Assembly: GCA_947499935.1 (NCBI GenBank)
Contig: CANMQH010000004.1
Span: forward strand, 146,660 to 210,659
From: an uncultured Algibacter sp.
GTDB taxonomy: Bacteria; Bacteroidota; Bacteroidia; Flavobacteriales; Flavobacteriaceae
Direction of reading: 5' to 3'
DNA length: 64,000 bases
Position 1 is the first letter of the stretch. The number at the start of each line of letters is the position of its first letter. The notes under the pieces were generated by a model. That model was not told where the DNA came from, did no database searches, and saw only the letters and a list, made by a program, of their open reading frames with translations. Positions 9,307 through 17,495 of the stretch are shown piece by piece. Made by a program: the position numbers and the translations under genes.

Positions 9307-10860
9307 ATGAGTATAGCAATAACCGATTTTGGCATAGACAAAGCGCTTAAAACTCTTAGATTAAAAGATATAAATGATGGTACTTCTACAGGTTCAAAAT
9401 ATTTTTCTAATGGAGATATTATCCAGTCATATTCGCCCGTAGACGGACAATTAATTGGTAAGGTTAAAACAACAACCAAAGAAGATTATGAAACCGTTAT
9501 GAGTGCAGCAACTTCGGCTTTTAAAATATGGAGAACAAAGCCCGCACCACAACGTGGAGAAATTGTACGCCAGTTTGGAGAAAAGCTACGAGAAAAAAAA
9601 GAAGCTCTAGGCAAACTTGTTTCTTACGAAATGGGTAAAAGCTATCAAGAAGGTTTAGGAGAAGTACAAGAAATGATAGACATCTGCGATTTTGCCGTTG
9701 GATTATCGCGACAACTCCACGGATTAACCATGCACTCTGAAAGACCTGGACACAGAATGTATGAACAATATCATGCTCTTGGCGTGGTTGGTATTATTTC
9801 GGCATTTAACTTTCCTGTGGCCGTTTGGGCATGGAATACGGCTTTAGCTTGGATTTGTGGTGATGTATGTGTTTGGAAACCTTCTGAAAAAACACCTTTA
9901 TGCGGTGTAGCTTGCCAAAATATAGCTGCTGAAGTTTTTGCAGAGAACAATTTACCAGAAGGTATTTCGTGTTTAATTAACGGCGATTACACTGTTGGAG
10001 AATATATGACTAAAGACACCCGAATTCCTTTAATTTCGGCAACTGGATCTACCCGAATGGGCAAAATTGTAGCTAAAGAAGTCGCAGGGCGTTTAGGTAA
10101 AAGCCTTTTAGAATTAGGAGGAAACAATGCTATAATCGTTACTCCCGATGCAGATATAAAAATGACCATTATTGGTGCTGTTTTTGGTGCTGTAGGTACA
10201 GCAGGACAACGCTGTACATCGACACGACGATTAATTATACACGACAGTATTTACGATAAAGTTAAACAAGCCCTTATTGAAGCCTACAAACAATTACGTA
10301 TTGGTAACCCGCTAGATGAAAATAACCATGTTGGTCCTTTAATTGATACTGATGCTGTAAAACATTATCAAACGGCTTTAAAAAATGTTGTAGAAGAAGG
10401 CGGGCAAATTGTTGTAGAAGGCGCCGTACTTACAGGTAAAGATTACGAAAGCGGATGCTATGTAAAACCAGCCATTGCAGAAGCTAAACCACATTATAAA
10501 ATTGTGCAACATGAAACTTTTGCGCCTGTTTTATATCTATTAAAATATTCTGGAGGTGTTGAACATGCTATCGATATACAAAATCAAGTAGCCCAAGGGT
10601 TATCATCAGCGATTATGACCAACAATCTTAGAGAAGCCGAACAATTTTTATCGGTAACTGGTTCAGATTGTGGTATTGCTAATGTTAACATAGGTACATC
10701 TGGCGCAGAAATAGGCGGTGCTTTTGGAGGCGAAAAAGATACTGGTGGTGGACGCGAATCTGGATCAGACGCTTGGAAAGTTTACATGCGCCGACAAACA
10801 AATACTATTAATTACACAGCAAATTTACCATTGGCTCAAGGCATAAAGTTTGATTTGTAA
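9307..10860 (+). CDS. aldehyde dehydrogenase, ALDH7-like (possible aminoadipate-semialdehyde dehydrogenase)
   Basis: The 517-residue protein is a full NAD(P)-dependent aldehyde dehydrogenase. Catalytic Glu269 is in LLELGGNNA and the nucleophile Cys303 in GQRCTSTRR; a Rossmann region with GSTRMG precedes them. The FGGEKDTGGGRESGSDAWK segment near the C-terminus is typical of ALDH7 (antiquitin/AmaB) enzymes, which oxidise alpha-aminoadipate semialdehyde in lysine catabolism. Substrate is inferred from family resemblance only. The gene stands alone, with no lysine-degradation neighbour in the window. ATG at 9307 follows an A-rich leader. Confidence 0.9.
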   Translation: MSIAITDFGIDKALKTLRLKDINDGTSTGSKYFSNGDIIQSYSPVDGQLIGKVKTTTKEDYETVMSAATSAFKIWRTKPAPQRGEIVRQFGEKLREKKEALGKLVSYEMGKSYQEGLGEVQEMIDICDFAVGLSRQLHGLTMHSERPGHRMYEQYHALGVVGIISAFNFPVAVWAWNTALAWICGDVCVWKPSEKTPLCGVACQNIAAEVFAENNLPEGISCLINGDYTVGEYMTKDTRIPLISATGSTRMGKIVAKEVAGRLGKSLLELGGNNAIIVTPDADIKMTIIGAVFGAVGTAGQRCTSTRRLIIHDSIYDKVKQALIEAYKQLRIGNPLDENNHVGPLIDTDAVKHYQTALKNVVEEGGQIVVEGAVLTGKDYESGCYVKPAIAEAKPHYKIVQHETFAPVLYLLKYSGGVEHAIDIQNQVAQGLSSAIMTNNLREAEQFLSVTGSDCGIANVNIGTSGAEIGGAFGGEKDTGGGRESGSDAWKVYMRRQTNTINYTANLPLAQGIKFDL

Positions 10861-11004
10861 GATATATTTTATGTCGACGTAATGCAATTTTACATTAAAA
10901 TTGTATTTAAATGTGACTTTTTTTAGTTATCTGTTTCTTATTTAAGAGTTTAAATGTTAAATTTATAAATATTTAATAAATCTATTAACTAAAACATTAA
11001 CCAA

Positions 11005-11940
11005 ATGAGTAAAAAAGCATCCTATATTCTAGGCATTCTACTTACTATTATCCTTGGTACTATTTTGTATTATTATTTGTGCTGCAATTGCTTTGGCAAT
11101 GTAGACAACGAATACAAGGAAACCGAAATTAAGCAAGAAGTCGTTGTTCCAGAAGTAAACGAAGTGACTAAGAATGCATTCGCCATTACAGATAACGAAA
11201 GCAACTTTAAAATTAGAACCAATGATAATTTTAATTTTAAAATATCTGATTTTTCAATTTTAAATCCAATTTCAGAAAAAGTCCCTAGCGAAACGAAACT
11301 TCTTAAAGAGTTTCTCTTAACAAACCCTTTAAAAACAATTGATATTACAGGGTATTACAAGAGTGACGAACTTAATAACTCGGCATATCCTAATTTAGGT
11401 TTAGCAAGAGCTAATGCTGTTAAAAACTATTTTGTATCTCAAGATATTTCTTCAAAACAAATAGATACAAAAGGGCAGTTAAATGATGATATTTATCCAG
11501 ACGACAGCAGTATATTATACGGCCCAGTATCTTTTGGTATATTAACCGCCGATAAGTCTGACACTTCGGCTATAGATGCTTTAAAATCGGCTTGCGACAG
11601 TTTAAGAGCCAATCCTATTGTTCTTTATTTTAAAACAGGAGAAGCTAGTATTAACCTATCACCACAACAGCGCCAAAAAATAGCAGATATTTCGCATTGC
11701 GTGGACAAGTTAGATGTCAAAGTGCAAGTTGTAGGGCATACCGATAATACAGGTGTTGCGTCAAACAATGTTATTTTAGGCCAGCAACGTGCAGATTTTG
11801 CTAAAAGATACCTAATTAAAAACGGTATACTAGAACAAAATATCCAAGCAACCTCTAAAGGTCAAACTGAGCCTATAGCTGCCAATAATACAGAAGAAGG
11901 AAAAACAAAAAATAGACGAACTGTCGTAACCATTAACTAA
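11005..11940 (+). CDS. OmpA-family protein with one membrane anchor
   Basis: The 311-residue product has an N-terminal membrane segment (about residues 6-26), a linker, and two OmpA-like modules. The first (about 65-170) is degenerate but keeps the LGLARANAVKNYF helix. The second (about 205-311) is canonical: VVGHTDNTG, then QRADFAKRYL and NRRTVVTIN, the residues that bind diaminopimelate in peptidoglycan. It is therefore probably an envelope protein tethering a membrane to the wall. An 18-base gap to the next gene suggests a two-gene transcript ending at the hairpin near 12520. Confidence 0.85.
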   Translation: MSKKASYILGILLTIILGTILYYYLCCNCFGNVDNEYKETEIKQEVVVPEVNEVTKNAFAITDNESNFKIRTNDNFNFKISDFSILNPISEKVPSETKLLKEFLLTNPLKTIDITGYYKSDELNNSAYPNLGLARANAVKNYFVSQDISSKQIDTKGQLNDDIYPDDSSILYGPVSFGILTADKSDTSAIDALKSACDSLRANPIVLYFKTGEASINLSPQQRQKIADISHCVDKLDVKVQVVGHTDNTGVASNNVILGQQRADFAKRYLIKNGILEQNIQATSKGQTEPIAANNTEEGKTKNRRTVVTIN

Positions 11941-11958
11941 CAACTAAAATATAAAATT

Positions 11959-12492
11959 ATGAATTGGTGTATATTAATTCCATTATTAGTCGGTGCCATT
12001 TGTGCACTTTTAGGATACTTATTAGGTAAACTTTTAGGAGGTGGCGGAAACCACGACGATTGCTATGTTAAATTAGAACGACTAGAAGCCGAATTAGAAG
12101 CTTGTAAGTCCAGTAAGGTATCATTACAATCATCTTTAGATGCTAGTAAAGCATCGTTAGCATCGTCCATAGCGGCAGCTAGCGTACCTTTAATTGCTTT
12201 TAATGCTGATGCTGCCAAAGCTGTTTTTGGCAAAAAAATAAAACAAGATGACTTAACAGTTGTAGAAGGCATTGGTCCAAAAATAAAAGAATTATTCCAT
12301 AACCATGATGTAAATACGTGGAAAGCCTTATCAGAATGTTCTGTTGAAAAATGCCAAAGTGTATTAGACTCTGGTGGAGAACGTTTTAAAGTTCACAAAC
12401 CAGGGACTTGGCCAGAACAAGCTAAAATGGCTTATGAAGGTAGATGGGAAGATTTATTAAAATGGCAAGATGCCTTAGATGGAGGAAAATAG
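11959..12492 (+). CDS. membrane-anchored protein with a helix-hairpin-helix-like C-terminus
   Basis: The 177-residue protein has an N-terminal hydrophobic segment ending in a glycine-rich turn (about residues 4-31), a coiled-coil-like stretch (about 36-75), and a C-terminal module beginning VVEGIGPKIKELF, resembling the helix-hairpin-helix fold of DUF4332/ribosomal L21e-like proteins. Such modules often bind nucleic acid, but here the domain is on a membrane anchor and its role is unknown. It follows the OmpA-family gene by 18 bases and is the last gene before a strong terminator. Confidence 0.75.
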   Translation: MNWCILIPLLVGAICALLGYLLGKLLGGGGNHDDCYVKLERLEAELEACKSSKVSLQSSLDASKASLASSIAAASVPLIAFNADAAKAVFGKKIKQDDLTVVEGIGPKIKELFHNHDVNTWKALSECSVEKCQSVLDSGGERFKVHKPGTWPEQAKMAYEGRWEDLLKWQDALDGGK

Positions 12493-12515
12493 CCTGTAAA
12501 TCTAAACTAAAACAT

Positions 12516-12547
12516 AAAAACCGTTTTCTGAGGAAAACGGTTTTTTT
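12516..12547 (+). terminator. Rho-independent terminator after the OmpA/HhH pair
   Basis: CCGTTTTC (12521-12528) and GAAAACGG (12533-12540) form a perfect stem with a TGAG loop, extended by A/T pairs and followed by seven T. Confidence 0.93.
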
Positions 12548-12629
12548 ATATCTATTTTTATCATATAAAACACCTTTCAAACTTTATTTTCTAACTGTTT
12601 AATCAGTATTTTTATAGCTTTATAAAAAT

Positions 12630-13544
12630 ATGTTACACGTAAAAAATCTATCCTTTAGCTATAAAGAAGAAACCGTTTTAAAAGACATCAATTTTTCTAT
12701 TAAAGTAGGCCAACACTTTTCTATAATTGGAGAGAGTGGCTCAGGCAAAAGCACACTCTTAAAACTACTTTATGGGACTTACGACCTAAATAGAGGTCAT
12801 ATCTTTTGGAAAAATGACGAAATTTTAGGTCCAAAACACAACCTTGTTATTGGTCCAGATTTTATGAAATATGTATCACAAGAGTTTGATTTGATGCCGT
12901 TTATTTCGGTTGCCGAAAACATTGGTGCTTTTCTTTCTAATTTTTATCCCGAAGAAAAAAAAGAACGCATTAGAGAGCTCATAAAAGTAGTAGAATTGGA
13001 AGCATACGCCGATACCAAAGTGCAGTTTTTGAGTGGCGGGCAAAAACAACGTGTTGCATTAGCTAGAGCTATTGCTAAACAACCCGAAATTTTATTGTTA
13101 GACGAACCCTTTAGTCATATAGATAATTTTAAAAAACAGTCTTTACGCCGAAGCCTTTTTAAATATCTTAAAGAAAAAAATATTACTTGTATTGTTGCCA
13201 CACATGATAAGGATGATGTGTTGGCATTTTCTGATAAGATGATAGTGATTCATGGCAATGAAATTATAGCTCAAAATACACCACAACATCTTTATAATAA
13301 TCCAAAAAACAAATTGATAGCCTCTTTTTTTGGAGAATTTAATGAAATTAGCGGGAAAATAGTTTATGCTAATCGATTGAAGGTTGTTGAAACATCTAAA
13401 TTAAAAGCTACTGTAAAACAATCTTATTACAAAGGAAATCATTTTTTAATAGAAGTATTTTTAAATGATAAAAACATCTTTTTCGAGCATGATATAGCAC
13501 TAAAAGAAGGTACTATAATTTATCTAGAAATAACAAAAAATTAG
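12630..13544 (+). CDS. ABC transporter ATP-binding protein
   Basis: The 304-residue protein has Walker A GESGSGKST, a Q-loop, signature LSGGQKQRVALARA, Walker B ILLLDEPF and switch histidine ATHD, so the ATPase domain (residues 1-230) is intact. The final 70 residues form a small beta domain resembling the TOBE-like regulatory domain of CUT1/FbpC-type importers. No permease or binding protein is adjacent, so the partner and substrate are unknown. Its end overlaps the tail of the convergent WYL-PhyH gene by 4 bases. Confidence 0.88.
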   Translation: MLHVKNLSFSYKEETVLKDINFSIKVGQHFSIIGESGSGKSTLLKLLYGTYDLNRGHIFWKNDEILGPKHNLVIGPDFMKYVSQEFDLMPFISVAENIGAFLSNFYPEEKKERIRELIKVVELEAYADTKVQFLSGGQKQRVALARAIAKQPEILLLDEPFSHIDNFKKQSLRRSLFKYLKEKNITCIVATHDKDDVLAFSDKMIVIHGNEIIAQNTPQHLYNNPKNKLIASFFGEFNEISGKIVYANRLKVVETSKLKATVKQSYYKGNHFLIEVFLNDKNIFFEHDIALKEGTIIYLEITKN

Positions 13545-15265
13545 ACCAATCGTTCTTTCTCCGAATACTCTAAACCGTTTGGCAATTCTATAGATGAAAA
13601 CTCTAAATGTAAAACACGCCTACGTTTTTGAACTTTTGATACTGACGAAGCATGTAACAACAACGGTTTTATGAGCTGGACGCCACCTGAAGCAACTTCG
13701 CTTACAAAAGGTATAGAATTTGCGGTTATTAATTTAATTTCATCATCACTTAAGCGTTTATTATGCGACCCCGGAATCACTTTAAGCGCGCCGTTTTTAA
13801 TAGTAGTATCATCTAAATGAATACGCATAGAAAACGTGTTTTTTGAAATTTCTTCTGGAGGACAAACACTAATAACACCTTTTTTATTAGTCCAAGAACT
13901 GAAACCATCTATATCTTTTTTTTCTAAAACGTTTATGGGTATATCTTGATGCCATGTGACATACCAATTGTCTTTTGGCGATTTATCAAAATAAATGGCT
14001 TTCGTTAAAAAGGCGTTTTTATCAATGGATTTTATTAATTTTTTAAAATTCTTATTAATGATAATTTCTTTTAATTCAGGCATTTTCTTAAGCACTTCTC
14101 GCATACCAAAAGCTTGCTCCTTATTCTGCTTTATGTAATTATCAAATCTTGCTTTTAGTTTTCTAATATCACGCTTAGAATATACATGATTTAATAATCC
14201 AAAGCCTTTATACTCCAATCGTTTAGCAATAGTTCGCAGGTTTTTATCGTTAATTTCAGTTTCGTAAACATCTACAGCATCATACAAACGCTCTTTTATA
14301 TTTCGTTTTAAACGCTCTGGAGCAATGACTTTTATACCTTCACCAAGGCTTAAAATCTCTTTTTCTAATTCAAAATTAAGCTGAACGTCTAAAGAAACAG
14401 TAACCCCATAATGATCTCTACTAACCTCTTTTTGCGAATGATGAAATGGCTTGGTTAATATATAAGGTGCTTGCTTATGGTTAACATATAATAACACATT
14501 TTCAGGTTCCAAATTTGGACTTACAGATACACCTATAGCATTTTTATAATAGGTTTCTGAGTTAAATGTATCGTCAAAAACAAAAGGTTTATTACTTTTT
14601 TTAATGCCTATAATTCTATCTAAAGCCAAATTCATAAAGCCTTCATTTTTTAGTCGCTTACCTATAACAAACCATCTATTTCTAAACTCTTTTAATAAAT
14701 AGGGATGAAACGTAAATGTACTTTCTTGTCGCGCTTTAAACGATTGGTAAGTAATATTAATCGCTTCTTTTTTGAGAATAAATTGGTATAACGAATCTAA
14801 AAATTTTAAACCTTTTAAATTATCGTTTTTCTCAAAATCTATAAGTGATTTTTCATGTGTTTTTTGGGTATAAACATGGTCTTCCAATTTCTGCACCATG
14901 CTTCCTAATTCATCAAAATGCGAAAAACCTTGAAACTGTTTTAAAAACGAAACCGCTTCGGTTAATTTAGTTAAATCCTGATTGGAAATTGGGCTATTCG
15001 TAATACTATAATTCTCGTCTTCATACTTATAAAATTTTCTTTGGTAAACCACTATGGGTGCGTTATAACCTAACTTATCACTGCGCATCATTTGTATGTC
15101 TAATTGCACTGTGCGTTTACTCACATCTACATCTTTACCTTCGTATTCGTAAAGCGCATTGGAAACAGCTTCAATCAAATCATTAAGTGTCCATTGTCTA
15201 TAATTATTTTGAAGACATTTGTCTATGGTTTTGTAGCGGATTAATGCGTTTTTGTTTACTGCCAT
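13541..15265 (-). CDS. WYL-domain transcription regulator fused to a PhyH-type Fe(II)/2-oxoglutarate dioxygenase
   Basis: The 574-residue protein is one uninterrupted frame. Residues 1-90 form a helix-turn-helix region (KRTVQLDIQMM). A WYL domain follows with FHPYLLKEFRNRWFVIG at about 185-205, and a WCX-like region to about 330. From about 340 onward it is a phytanoyl-CoA-dioxygenase-like domain with WHQD (His439, Asp441), RIHLDD, VIPGSH and LLLHASS (distal His538), then RRRVLHLEF with the likely 2-oxoglutarate-binding Arg. The iron ligands are all present, so the oxygenase looks active. WYL regulators sense ligands or nucleic acids; fusion to an oxygenase is unusual. It lies divergent to the RNA-repair island, with a shared operator motif 86 bases upstream. 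Confidence 0.88.
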   Translation of the reverse strand: MAVNKNALIRYKTIDKCLQNNYRQWTLNDLIEAVSNALYEYEGKDVDVSKRTVQLDIQMMRSDKLGYNAPIVVYQRKFYKYEDENYSITNSPISNQDLTKLTEAVSFLKQFQGFSHFDELGSMVQKLEDHVYTQKTHEKSLIDFEKNDNLKGLKFLDSLYQFILKKEAINITYQSFKARQESTFTFHPYLLKEFRNRWFVIGKRLKNEGFMNLALDRIIGIKKSNKPFVFDDTFNSETYYKNAIGVSVSPNLEPENVLLYVNHKQAPYILTKPFHHSQKEVSRDHYGVTVSLDVQLNFELEKEILSLGEGIKVIAPERLKRNIKERLYDAVDVYETEINDKNLRTIAKRLEYKGFGLLNHVYSKRDIRKLKARFDNYIKQNKEQAFGMREVLKKMPELKEIIINKNFKKLIKSIDKNAFLTKAIYFDKSPKDNWYVTWHQDIPINVLEKKDIDGFSSWTNKKGVISVCPPEEISKNTFSMRIHLDDTTIKNGALKVIPGSHNKRLSDDEIKLITANSIPFVSEVASGGVQLIKPLLLHASSVSKVQKRRRVLHLEFSSIELPNGLEYSEKERLV

Positions 15266-15287
15266 ATAGCTTTTTCAAAAGTTACAG

Positions 15288-15320
15288 AGACCTGTCAGGT
15301 TTTAAAAACCTGACAGGTCT
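15288..15320. repeat. 33-bp palindrome, dispersed REP-like family, copy 1
   Basis: AGACCTGTCAGGTTTT and its exact complement flank one central base, giving two perfect 16-base arms. Copies of the same length lie at 21905, 26330, 26828, 27457 and 60477. A REP-associated transposase is encoded at 26870-27430. Confidence 0.9.
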
Positions 15321-15350
15321 GAAACACTAAATTTACAAGAAAAAAATAAC

Positions 15351-15369
15351 TACGCAATAATTATGCGCA
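15351..15369. promoter_or_regulatory. TRCGYA-N7-TGCGYA operator-like site, copy 1
   Basis: TACGCA (15351-15356), seven bases, then TGCGCA (15364-15369) form an inverted repeat 86 bases upstream of the WYL-PhyH start. Same-spaced copies precede the tRNA pair (17061) and the rtcB operon (17496). No clear -7 box lies on the plus strand here, so autoregulation of the minus-strand gene is the likeliest role (inference). Confidence 0.65.
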
Positions 15370-15557
15370 AAACAAATAGCATCATAAAAGATGGTAAATT
15401 CAAAAAATTATTTGCTTTTTTAAAAAAAATATAATACTTTGTATTATGAGACTAAATTTTCAGAAAAAGAAAAAATAAATTTTGAAAATTGAAAAAAAAA
15501 TATAAATCTTTGCAACGCATTTCAACCAAAACTAAGTTGAATTTAAAAATTAGAATT

Positions 15558-15632
15558 ATGAGTTTATTTATAACATATCAAAATTTCCCGAAAGGCATAC
15601 TGTCTTTTGTGATGCTTCGCGATTATCGTTAG
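15558..15632 (+). CDS. possible 24-residue leader peptide
   Basis: A short frame begins with ATG at 15558 and ends with TAG at 15630. It encodes a peptide with NFPKGILSFVMLRDYR at its C-terminus. It sits between promoter-like TATAAATCTTTG and a strong terminator hairpin 26 bases past its stop, the layout of an attenuator or a small independent transcript. It resembles no protein family known to me, and expression is unproven. Confidence 0.4.
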   Translation: MSLFITYQNFPKGILSFVMLRDYR

Positions 15633-15657
15633 ATAAACTTTTCAAATTATAAATGAG

Positions 15658-15696
15658 AAACCCGAAGCACTTTAAAAACTGTTTCGGGTTTTTTAT
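15658..15696 (+). terminator. Rho-independent terminator upstream of prfH
   Basis: AAACCCGAA (15658-15666) pairs with TTCGGGTTT (15683-15691), followed by a T-rich tail. It ends the short leader transcript and lies 118 bases before the chosen prfH start, so it may attenuate prfH. Confidence 0.85.
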
Positions 15697-15813
15697 TTTC
15701 TATCGTTAACCATTTCGGTTAAAACATTTCCAAAATAGTAAAATTTCAAGCTAAATTTCCTTGGGCACATGTTCTATGTGTGTCTAAATGAACTTCAAAA
15801 AAATAATATTAAA

Positions 15814-16509
15814 ATGAAAACTAAAATAATACAAATAACGTCTGGTCGTGGGCCAGCAGAATGTTGTTGGGTTGTGGCTCAAGTTCTAAAACATTTTTTA
15901 GAAGCTGTAAAGCATCATGGTATTGCCTATAAAATATTGCAAAGAGAAAAAGGTATTGAAAACATGACATTACAATCTGTCACGATTCAATTGCAAGCAA
16001 AAACTCTAGATGTATTTTTAAGTGACTGGATTGGAACCATAAAATGGATAGGAGTCTCTAAGTTTAGGCCCCAACACAAACGAAAAAATTGGTTTATAGC
16101 TTTAAATGAAATTGAAAGAAAACAAGACCTTCAAATTCATGAAAAAGACATTACATATCAAGCTACGCGAAGTTGTGGCCCTGGCGGACAGCATGTAAAC
16201 AAAGTAAGTTCTGCTATTAGAGCAACTCATGTGCCAACCAAAACACAAGTGTTGGTTATGGATAGTCGCTCACAACATCAAAATAAAAAAATAGCAAAAA
16301 TCCGTTTACAAGAAAAAGTAAGCGACATACAATTGGAAGTTTTAAAATCAAATATAAAAACCCAATGGGAAAACCACTTAAATATAGAACGTGGCAACCC
16401 CATACAAGTTTTTAGAGGTTCGGATTTTAAGAAAAATACAATTGTAAAAACGTTTAAAAAACAACGCAATACATTAAAAAACGAATTGCGAAATCAATTA
16501 AATCATTAA
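15814..16509 (+). CDS. prfH: peptide chain release factor homologue PrfH
   Basis: The 231-residue protein has the PrfH N-terminus IIQITSGRGPAECCW and the class I release-factor motif GGQ at 124-126 within CGPGGQHVNKVSSA. It lacks the codon-recognition domain of RF1/RF2. PrfH hydrolyses peptidyl-tRNA on ribosomes damaged in the decoding centre, and RtcB-type ligase then repairs the rRNA; this pairing is known from family work. The frame extends upstream to ATG 15769, but ATG 15814 fits the conserved N-terminus. A TPR gene follows 4 bases later, and rtcB lies 1.5 kb downstream. Confidence 0.93.
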   Translation: MKTKIIQITSGRGPAECCWVVAQVLKHFLEAVKHHGIAYKILQREKGIENMTLQSVTIQLQAKTLDVFLSDWIGTIKWIGVSKFRPQHKRKNWFIALNEIERKQDLQIHEKDITYQATRSCGPGGQHVNKVSSAIRATHVPTKTQVLVMDSRSQHQNKKIAKIRLQEKVSDIQLEVLKSNIKTQWENHLNIERGNPIQVFRGSDFKKNTIVKTFKKQRNTLKNELRNQLNH

Positions 16510-16513
16510 ACCA

Positions 16514-17053
16514 ATGGACACAAATTTATTAAACAATTATGTGCTTAAAGCCATAGATGCTTATCCATACGAACTTGAAGAAACCGTAGAAAATTTAAAC
16601 TACGCCTTGTCTTACGAATCTAACAACGCTTATGCTTTGTATTTAATGGGGCGTTTGCAGGCCGAACAATTTGGCGATTACCAAAAGGCAAAACAATATT
16701 ATGCCGAAGCTCTGGCTAATAAAATGGATTTTCAAAAAGTGTATCCACAATACATTTTGGTATTAATATGGAATGAAGATTACAAAGAAGCTCAAAAATT
16801 AATCGATTTTGCTTTTACCGTAAAAGGATTAAATAAAGCTGAGGTATGGTTAAAACAAGGGCAATTATTTGAGAGTCTTCAAGTATATAAAAAAGCAATT
16901 AAAGCACTAAAGAAAGCTAAAGTATTTAGCTGTAATGATGATTTTACCTGTTTAGTTGATTCTGAAATATCTAGAATTAAAAACAAAAATAAATCTAAAA
17001 AGAAGCAATCATCAAAAAAGAAAAAGACTAAAAGCAAGAAAAACAAAAAATAA
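16514..17053 (+). CDS. TPR-repeat protein with lysine-rich tail
   Basis: The 179-residue protein contains helical TPR-like repeats over residues 10-140 (for example NAYALYLMGRLQAEQFGDY) and ends in about 25 residues that are nearly all Lys and Ser, starting at NKNKSKKKQSSKKK. No signal peptide is seen, so it is probably cytosolic. The basic tail could contact RNA or ribosomes (inference). The start is 4 bases after the prfH stop, which makes co-transcription likely and ties it to the RNA-repair island. Confidence 0.8.
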   Translation: MDTNLLNNYVLKAIDAYPYELEETVENLNYALSYESNNAYALYLMGRLQAEQFGDYQKAKQYYAEALANKMDFQKVYPQYILVLIWNEDYKEAQKLIDFAFTVKGLNKAEVWLKQGQLFESLQVYKKAIKALKKAKVFSCNDDFTCLVDSEISRIKNKNKSKKKQSSKKKKTKSKKNKK

Positions 17054-17060
17054 ATTTAAC

Positions 17061-17096
17061 TACGCAAAAACCTTGCGCAATAGCGTAAAATATTTG
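17061..17096 (+). promoter_or_regulatory. operator copy 2 and promoter of the tRNA unit
   Basis: TACGCA (17061-17066), seven bases, TGCGCA (17074-17079), then six bases and TAAAATATTTG (17086-17096), a plausible Bacteroidota -7 region. The sequence aligns base for base with the promoter at 17496-17531 and continues to a shared GTAATTA further downstream. Confidence 0.7.
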
Positions 17097-17111
17097 CAGA
17101 GTAATTAGAAA

Positions 17112-17172
17112 GAAACCTTTTGGAATCAGGTTTCATAAGTAGCGCTCCACCAGACAGGGAAGCTGGTGGAGC
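17112..17172 (+). other. two hairpins at the start of the tRNA transcript
   Basis: GAAACCT (17112-17118) pairs with AGGTTTC (17128-17134). GCTCCACCAG (17144-17153) pairs perfectly with CTGGTGGAGC (17163-17172) around a 9-base loop. They lie between the promoter-like site and the first tRNA and lack a T-run, so they are probably RNA structures rather than terminators. Function unknown. Confidence 0.6.
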
Positions 17173-17197
17173 TTAATAAACGTTCTTTAAAATAAAA

Positions 17198-17270
17198 CTG
17201 GGAAGATAACGATTGGATGTTTACTCGCTTTGGATGCGAGAGGTTGCAGGTTCGAGTCCTGCTTCTCAGA
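17198..17270 (+). tRNA. tRNA-Pro(UGG)-like gene, divergent
   Basis: The acceptor CTGGGAA pairs with TTCTCAG, followed by discriminator A. The anticodon stem CTCGC/GCGAG encloses loop TTTGGAT with anticodon TGG (17231-17233). The T-arm is GCAGG-TTCGAGT-CCTGC. C1-G72 and A73 fit known bacterial proline tRNA identity. The D-arm is weak (about three pairs) and position 8 is G instead of U, so it may be a degenerate or specialised tRNA. No CCA is encoded. It sits inside the RNA-repair island. Confidence 0.7.
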
Positions 17271-17280
17271 CAATAAAACT

Positions 17281-17365
17281 GGAAGTATTGAGCAATTGGT
17301 TGGCTCCTCAGACTGTAAATCTGATTTCTTAATTGAACGTGTAGGTTCGAGTCCTACTACTTCCA
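17281..17365 (+). tRNA. tRNA-Tyr(GUA), divergent copy
   Basis: The acceptor GGAAGTA pairs perfectly with TACTTCC, with discriminator A. The D-stem is GAGC/GCTC, and the anticodon stem TCAGA/TCTGA carries loop CTGTAAA with GTA at 17315-17317. A long variable arm (about 16 bases) is expected for bacterial tRNA-Tyr, and the T-arm is GTAGG-TTCGAGT-CCTAC. It is 10 bases after the tRNA-Pro-like gene. All arms fold well. It is probably not the main tyrosine tRNA, given its location (inference). Confidence 0.88.
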
Positions 17366-17495
17366 CATCAAGCAAGTCTTGTTACGTGTTTCGGTATAGC
17401 ACTATTGTATAAATCCTTGCTCAATGGGCATGAGGGTTTTATATGCAACTTGACTTGAAGGCTTCGGTTATTATAATTTGAAAGAAAACTAAAAC

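Larger units (their letters stand above)
15266..15813. promoter_or_regulatory. regulatory region between the WYL-PhyH and prfH genes
   Basis: This 548-base spacer holds, in order, a 33-bp palindrome (15288-15320), an operator-like site (15351-15369), promoter-like TATAATACTTTG (about 15430-15441) and TATAAATCTTTG (about 15501-15512), a small hairpin (15521-15541), a 24-codon frame (15558-15632) and a terminator hairpin (15658-15695). This looks like a short transcribed leader upstream of prfH rather than plain spacer. Confidence 0.6.

Noticed and set aside
17187..17412. Open reading frames on both strands over the tRNA pair
   Set aside because: They cover two well-folded tRNAs and have no protein-like features.
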